Source: Tretioscincus oriximinensis
Lineage: Eukaryota > Chordata > Lepidosauria > Squamata > Gymnophthalmidae
NCBI GenBank assembly: GCA_022410635.1
Contig: JAJVDF010000018.1
Coordinates: 431,549 to 495,548, forward strand
DNA: 64,000 nucleotides
Direction: 5' to 3'
The notes beneath the pieces were generated by a model. It had not been told where the DNA came from. It did not search any database and worked only from the letters and a program-made list of their open reading frames with translations. A program made the position numbers and the translations under genes. Positions 57,780 to 64,000 of the stretch are shown here, piece by piece (within the stretch, counting starts at the first letter, position 1; the number at the start of each line of letters is the position of its first letter).

Positions 57780-57850
57780 AAATATTACTTAGTTATTTAT
57801 TTACATTTCTATACTGCCCTATACCTGCAGGTCTCCAGGCAGTTAAGTAA
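57780..57850 (-). repeat. SINE/LINE 3'-end scrap
   Basis: 'agttatttatttacatttct' followed by 'atactgccctatacctgcag', the inverse of the 20255 family. Confidence 0.55.
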
Positions 57851-58011
57851 CACTGTGGCTACTTGAGAGCCAGAGAGAAGTCTCCTGGTTCAATTCTGTA
57901 TTTCTTCATGAAGCTGGTGAAGTTAGTCACAGTTCTTTAGAGCTCTCTCAGACCCACCTACTTCAAAAACTGTCTGTTGTGAAGAGACCAGAAGGTTATG
58001 TAAGCCACTTT

Positions 58012-58425
58012 GGTTGCACTCCCATTAGAACTTTAAAAGGGAATGGAAAACAGATTTTATCGTTCCAAAATGAAAACGAAGTGAGGGCTTAATTTTACCT
58101 GAGCATTCCCTGAGCATTCATTCCACGTTAACATCTCAATTGCAGTGAGCTGAGAGTGCTCAATGAATCTCTTTCATTGGGCTAGAGTAGCCCAATGAAA
58201 GAGATTCATTGGGAGGGAGGGAAGCTGCTGAGCCTGGAGGGAATGCCAAACAAAAGAGCCCACAGCCCCCGCTCTCTCACAGCGACTGTGCAATTTTACC
58301 ACAAACTGTGGAGCAGAAACCTGTGGGGTGTATTTAGAGTGATGCTGCAGCACTTCTGAGCACTCAGAACAATGGACTTTGGCTTCTCAGTCATGCGCGT
58401 GTTAAGGGGCAATGGGAATGCAGCC
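58012..58425. mobile_element. hAT-like MITE with GGTTGC/GGCTGC ends inside the SINE
   Basis: The left end GGTTGCACTCCCATTAGAAC and the inverse right end GGCTGCATTCCCATTGCCCC match. A perfect 24-bp palindrome lies in its interior (58161-58211). Confidence 0.65.
58161..58211. repeat. Perfect palindrome, 24-bp arms, 3-base loop
   Basis: CAATGAATCTCTTTCATTGG continuing to GCTA pairs base for base with 58188-58211 around the loop GAG. Confidence 0.98.
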
Positions 58426-58490
58426 TTTGATTCTCTTTGAGTTGACAAAAGTAAGGTATAAAAACCAACCCTTCTCCTCCTCCTTTCTTC

Positions 58491-61400
58491 TACTTCAAAA
58501 AGAAGATGCAAAATTGCTGGCACATTTTCAAAATCCTAGAGGTGACACTTCTATCTGCAACTCCTTTGTGCAATTATCAGTACAAACTATACCTGCTTAA
58601 ATAATCTCTTCTGCACAACGAAAAACTCAGGAACCCTGTCCTCAATTCCATATGATAAACTATATGCAAAACATCTCAGGAAAAAAATCTTAACGGTAGT
58701 GCTCCATTTCATGTGCGTTAAATGTTATGCAAGTAATCTTACATGCTGCTTCCCATAATTATTTGGCATTGATAATTATGGTGGGACAGGCATCCCTCAA
58801 TGCAAAGATAGACTCCATCTTTTGTCAGGCTTCCCTTTTGTGTACAATATCTAACTAAGCCCCAGCCCATGAGTGCATACTTCACATTGCACCACAACTG
58901 AAAACCCCTTCGCCTGGACTAGTCAAGGCTACTGGTCTCCTGGAAGAATATTGTTTGCATTATCGTGTTAATCACCAGACTACTCCCCACCCTGACCACA
59001 AAGTTCACACAAACTTCAAGATTGACTTTGGATCTTCTGAGGGGCTTATTTCAATTATTGCACCTTGATACATCACCAAAATGTGTGCTGTGATGTTCCC
59101 AAATGGCTTCTGCATGTCTTCATGTTCTGGACTAGGGCCTTCTGATCTGCTGAACAGGGCTTCTTTGATTGGTTTTGCACTCTTTCTTTCACAAATGGAT
59201 TGAACAAACAGGGCCCTGGACTCATAAAGTACAGTCACACATGGGTTATTGAGACTCCAAAGAGGTATTTGAGTGAACCTAATCAGGATTAATGGTGAAA
59301 ACAAAATACAGAAAGGATCTTAAATAATAAAACTCTTGGAAGTAACTTCCTTTCAGATTAACTTTTCTTACATGACTGCAGAAGATGAACTACGGCCATC
59401 ACCAAGGGCAAGAAATAACTGTAAATAGAAGGGAGGGAAGGAATTACATCTGCTGATGTTGTCAAACAGACAAATTACTATGAGAAGCAATAGTCCACTT
59501 AGTAGGGCTATAAAGATTTAAATGAACATCTTTGATTGTGTAAAGAATTCATTCATGTTTTAGGGAATATATATAACATCCATTCTAAATGTGTTTCGTT
59601 CTGAAGTTTTGATTTTTTTNAAAAAATAATTCAAGTGTCTAGTTCTGCATGTTACTATAACCACCTCTTTGATTCTAAAGAAGATAAGAATGATAACCCC
59701 ATTCAATTGCTCTAGAGGTTTTTGAGAATGGAATGGGTTCTCCTTGAGGAATGGTTTTGAACCGGAGCACTTGAAGAGCTTGAAATGATGTCTTAAAAAG
59801 GGTTGCTTTTAGAATGGAAGGTGGGTGGTCTACAANCTCTGAAAGATGGTCAGATTCTCCAGCTTCCATAGCTGCCTGTGTGCACTGAAATCAACCAAGG
59901 GATTTTCAGATAGCAGCTGCTGGATTATGCTGCAATATTCCACTTAGTAGTCACCTGTTGTGCTATGTACAAATTGTGACAAGATTCAAAAGCTACTTTA
60001 AGTGAAGGGAAGATCCTTGAAAACTGCATAAACTACAAACTTTAAATACATAGATGATAACTAATAAGTTCTAAGGATGTGTTCACTAACACAAAAAATG
60101 GTTACAAAGCTTCTTGGAGATGGTAACATGTGGCATTAACATTCTCACCTCCACCTCTACGTCATGGATGTTCAAAGTGCATTTTCTAGCCTTTAATATG
60201 TATTTGAAATGATATGGACACATTAAATACAGTAATTTTGAACCATTTCTAATCTTCAAATGGCTTTTCTAAGACTCTTACCACATTAAGATGTTGACTT
60301 GTATTCATTTCTTCCCACATGATACTCGTAGCATTTGAGAATGTAGGAAGGAAAAAATCTCTCTGCTACATTAACTTTTTAAAAGAAGCATCTAAAATAA
60401 TTCTACTTTTATTGTAGCTTTTATAGCAACCTCTCCTTAGCAATAAGAGCTTAGATGTCTTTTCCTGGTTTTTCAGGCATTTCATTGGACAGTGTCAGGA
60501 GCTTTGCAGTCCTCCTACCCTATCAGAGTCAAACTTCTCATTTCAAGCATAACGTCTGTACATTTGTGTTGCTCTCTAATTCACCCCAGGGATGCCCCTA
60601 GCTAAAAATCTTAAAATATCCTAACTTTTCAGTTTCAGAAGTAATATATATACTTCAAAAATCAAGCTAAACAAATAAACCTCTATCCAGCCTTGGCCCA
60701 AGCTCTCTCCATAGCCACAGTCACTTTCCAGCCCTTGTCAACAGCTGTTACAATAAATCCTTGAACTTGGGATATGTGTAATTAACAAAAGACAGAAATC
60801 AGTAAAAATATGTAGATCTCAATTATGAGAATCAGCAGTCTTGAAAATATATACTTCATTTTTTTCTTAAAAAGGGTCAAAGGTTAGAGAAGTTATATTT
60901 TAGGTTGAAAAACCAATGTTGTGCACGTTTGTTGAACTTTCTCCAATGCATACTTAAGATGCTGGGTTTTAGAGTTAAACTACTCTCTGGGATGAAATTG
61001 GTTGAATAGCATGCATTTGGCTACCTGCTGTGTACCACCTAGATGCACTGGAAAAATGTGGCTTCTCATTTTCTCTGTAAAGGATATTTACTATGAATCC
61101 ATTTCCATCAGGCTTTTTACCCAGGAATACTTGTTTAAGCTTCATTTGCACCAAATATTTTCCCTTTCCCTGATCTACAGTCTGTGACACTGACATTATC
61201 AATTTTCAAGTACAACAAAGGAGGATAAACTGTCACTTTTAAGCTGAAGAATATGAATGTACTATGCCAAATGCCAAGAAATGACTAGGAGGCCATCTAA
61301 TATATTGAGTTATCACAAGATAACTTCCAGACATCTTGAACATTTGAAATAGCTGTCAGAGTTACCATGTGGCCACTGCTTCTGATCATCATGCTTTGCC

Positions 61401-61517
61401 TTAGAACTAAAAGGTTGGCAGTCTGCCACNTATTCCAATTTCACATTTTCCCCTTTTCTGAAGCTCCCTCCTTTTCTATTATTAAAAACACATTGNAAAG
61501 TGTATCATAGATATAGA
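58491..61517. other. Unannotated intergenic DNA
   Basis: Open frames at 59005-59304 and 60975-61202 (both minus) have no recognised similarity. The second reads like protein (GKKPDGNGFIVNILYREN) but lacks supporting splice or family evidence. Confidence 0.35.
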
Positions 61518-61616
61518 TCAGCTTTTCCCCAATCTACTGTATTCCAGATGCTTTGGACTGCATTTCCCATCAGCCTCAGGAGTTATAGCCCACAAACACC
61601 TGGAGGTCACCAAAGG
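61518..61616. repeat. Degenerate palindromic MITE ('ccagatg..ttggac' family)
   Basis: 'attccagatgctttggactg' and 'catttcccatcagcctcagg' face the inverse 'ggagttatagcccacaaaca' and 'cctggaggtcacc', the layout of a common reptile/vertebrate palindromic repeat. Confidence 0.6.
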
Positions 61617-62751
61617 GCTGTAAAGCTATTTTTGATCAATTGCATTAGACGGTTCTTCTTTGCAGCGGTAAATGGGACAGTATCTGCCAATCAAGTTGGG
61701 TTCATTTTTCATTCATGCAACCATTTCTCAATATACTTTTAATTTGCTCCAGTAAGTTATAGCACACATGGATAGGTTTCAGAGCATGAGGTTAAAATGC
61801 CCCAAAACACCAGTCCCAATCTTGCTCTGAAACATGCCTTTACCTTTTACTTTTCAAAAATTTGTCTTGTTGCTAGCTTAATTATAGGTGTTCAAGCAAA
61901 AATTGTGCACAGCATTGGGAGAGAGATTTGGATTTCAAAAAATTCTTGAAGCTCTAGGGGTTTGAAAAATGTCTTCCGCATTGTGCCCTAGTTGAGTAAC
62001 TGGTTGCTGTAGCATTTTGTACTGTTTAGTTAAATTCCCATTCATTAAATTCCATATTTAATGTGAACCATTTGGTCGTGGATGACTGGTGTGGAGCTTG
62101 AAGAATTACATATCTTTTATAAAAAAATCTTGAAGATGGTGATTTGATTTTAGTTGTGGAATATATAGTGAAATTAAAATTATAATCAATCTGTAGATAC
62201 CAGGGTGGATTTCTATGTAATTTGTCTTTAAATTCTGCAGCCAAACTATATAATCTGTTTTCTACAAGGATTCTTTCCAGGTGGTAACAAAATTGTAAAA
62301 CTATGCCACATGAAAATACTTTTCAAAATGCATACAAAAATATATTTATACTTTAAATTAGCTGGAGTGTAAAGTTACCCCATTTTACCAGTCAGGGTTA
62401 GCTGTTTATAATTATATGTGGTGAAGAGTAGCTGATATAACATTGTGGATTACAATCCAGCAAAACACAATTGCAAACAAGAGACACTTGGATCTTTTTA
62501 GGAAATACTATACCACAAGGATGTAAATCTCTATTGTTTTCTTCCTAATGCAATTTGTTTTTGACGTGTCTTTCTAAATGCTAAGTTTTTCAAATTCTTT
62601 TAACCTTGTTTTTAATAATCTTCTACAGAGCACTTAAGATTTTCCATTTTACGATTGGTGAAATATTAATGTTTAAAATAAATAACAATAAACTAGCAAA
62701 AGTCTACAAAAAATCTCATAATCTAGGGGNTTTATGTATGTTTTAATAGAA
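61617..62751. other. Unannotated DNA
   Basis: Nothing recognised. Confidence 0.4.
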
Positions 62752-62960
62752 CAACTATTTATTTATTTATTCATTCATTTGCCTTTCTATATCATGCTGT
62801 ACCTGCTGGTCTCAGGGCAGATAACAGTAAAAACAAAATTAATATATTAAAACAACAATATCTGAATATAGGGAAAGGAGAGCTGTTTTTTCAGCCAAAG
62901 TCCAGGATAAAGAGGAGCATCTTCAAGAATTTTCTGAATGCATACAGAGATGCTGATTGG
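62752..62960 (-). repeat. SINE/LINE 3'-end repeat with TTTATTTA tail
   Basis: 'tatttatttatttattcatt', 'gcctttctatatcatgctgt' and 'tttcagccaaagtccaggat' match the 20255/23018/46070 family. Confidence 0.7.
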
Positions 62961-64000
62961 CCATCTTTGTATGCATGATTTTTAGGGGGAGTATGCAGTA
63001 TCAAGGGTCAGACTGTCCTCTAGTCTGGAGGCTGCATTTAGTGATAACCCAGTTTATCAGTCTTCCACTTTAATGTGCCTCATTCGTACCTTAAAGTATA
63101 TTCTGAGTTTTTTCTTTCTGTCACTTCCTGACATGTGATATTTGGGATAGACGTTTACACCTTTAATGGCTATAGAAGAGAAGATTTTTCACCAGGTGCA
63201 GCTTCTTATTGCTGGTGCACCGGGGGGGGGGGGGACGGACCACTTTTTCAAAAACACCCATTAACGGTGTAAAATTTTATCCTGGATTTTATCTGGTTAC
63301 CCTCCTCCAACACAAATCTGGATAACTAGTCATCATGAAGACTTGTAACTTTGTCACTCATGAATTTGTTTCTTTTCATTCCATTCAATATTTTCCATTT
63401 AATATATATTGTGATCATTAATTATACTTCAATTGTGAACTCTCTAGATTAAAAACTTTCCTTTTTTGAGTCAACTCATTTATTTCTATTTGTTATGCTG
63501 GTTCTGAGTCCTTGACAAGCATAGTGAAGGTGGTGAAACTGCTGCAGACAAGACCAAGAATTAANACTCTTCTTCAGTGTCCAAATGTCAACGGTCACCC
63601 AGGTGGTATTATAAACATGGGATAGTCTGTCATTATCTGTAAATAAAGGTTTATCCATTAACTGAACAAGCTTCTGCTTGGCCTGCTTTTCTTAACACTC
63701 ATCAGCAAGCTATCAAAAGGTGTCTGCAACAATTCCCTATTCAAATGTTGACATTTCCTGGATCATTCTCTTGCTCTTTCCTGCTAGGTTTGCAATATGT
63801 AAGAGATATAATTGCCACAGAATATTCTATTAATTTAATGGATTGCTTGGGTAAATGTCAAGAGTTTTAATGGCATCCACTGTTTTATTAAATATGTTAA
63901 TAGCTTTGTGATAACAAAGCATGCCAATTGAGATTTAAGTTGAAAGGTCAATTCTGGGCCTTTTGTTTGTCCAGCTGCATTGGTCAGATGAACAGCCGTA
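62961..64000. other. Unannotated DNA to the window end
   Basis: A run of 14 G lies at 63221-63234. No gene recognised. Confidence 0.4.

Larger units (their letters stand above)
57855..58490 (+). mobile_element. tRNA-derived SINE, type 2, split by a MITE
   Basis: The head and body run from 57855 to 58011 (ending 'gtaagccactt'). The 3' end resumes at 58426 ('tttgattctctttgagttga' and 'gtaaggtataaaaacc') with a TCC-rich tail. The 58012-58425 insert separates them. Confidence 0.65.

Noticed and set aside
60975..61202. 75-aa minus frame with protein-like composition
   Set aside because: No family recognised and no convincing splice sites at its edges; kept only as a note in the stretch annotation.

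Overview
This is vertebrate nuclear DNA, most likely from a reptile and probably a squamate. The evidence is two spliced protein-coding genes embedded in AT-rich, repeat-dense DNA. The repeats include CR1 and L1 LINEs, a Penelope-like 3' repeat, tRNA-derived SINEs with (TTC)n tails, Tc1/mariner and hAT-like MITEs. Scattered single Ns and one 564-bp N gap (24358-24921) mark it as a draft assembly. The clade call is inference from repeat content and from the divergence of the two proteins; no database search was possible.

Left edge (1-2.84 kb): both coding exons of adiponectin (ADIPOQ), plus strand. Exon 247-463 carries the signal peptide, the oligomerisation cysteine and half of the collagen stalk. 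Exon 1954-2483 carries the rest of the stalk and the C1q head. Together they give 248 aa with 22 Gly-X-Y triplets. The intron holds a hAT-like MITE and a 5'-truncated L1 with a perfect 14-bp target-site duplication. The first, non-coding exon should lie upstream of the window. An (AAT)n microsatellite follows the poly(A) signals.

2.84-14.0 kb: intergenic DNA with a Penelope-like insert nested in a Tc1-like MITE, CR1 3' ends, SINEs, a mariner MITE next to a hairpin, and a decayed LINE reverse-transcriptase remnant.

14.0-16.06 kb, minus strand: a three-exon otospiralin-like gene (OTOS family, 85 aa) whose short exons make it easy to miss. It converges on ADIPOQ. A SINE, a long (TTC)n/(TGC)n tract, a second SINE and a CR1 fragment sit in its last intron.

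16-64 kb: I found no convincing coding exon. The region is a mosaic of interspersed repeats: CR1 (best copy 50.6-51.6 kb, with FADD reverse-transcriptase core and octamer tail), SINEs of at least three head types, GGCTGC-ended hAT-like MITEs, two GC-rich accordion blocks (20.4-20.9 and 52.9-53.3 kb), an inverted-orientation pair of unknown repeats (18.3 and 28.5 kb) and several long hairpins (42.5, 56.1, 58.2 kb). In the human map the gene after ADIPOQ is ST6GAL1; no coding exon of it is recognisable here.

The two genes are not obviously linked in function: adiponectin is a metabolic hormone and otospiralin a small secreted protein of inner-ear fibrocytes. The most noteworthy items are the hidden OTOS-like gene, a five-copy repeat with a hammerhead-like core, GAA/TTC tracts grown from SINE tails, and several nested insertions that can be ordered in time.
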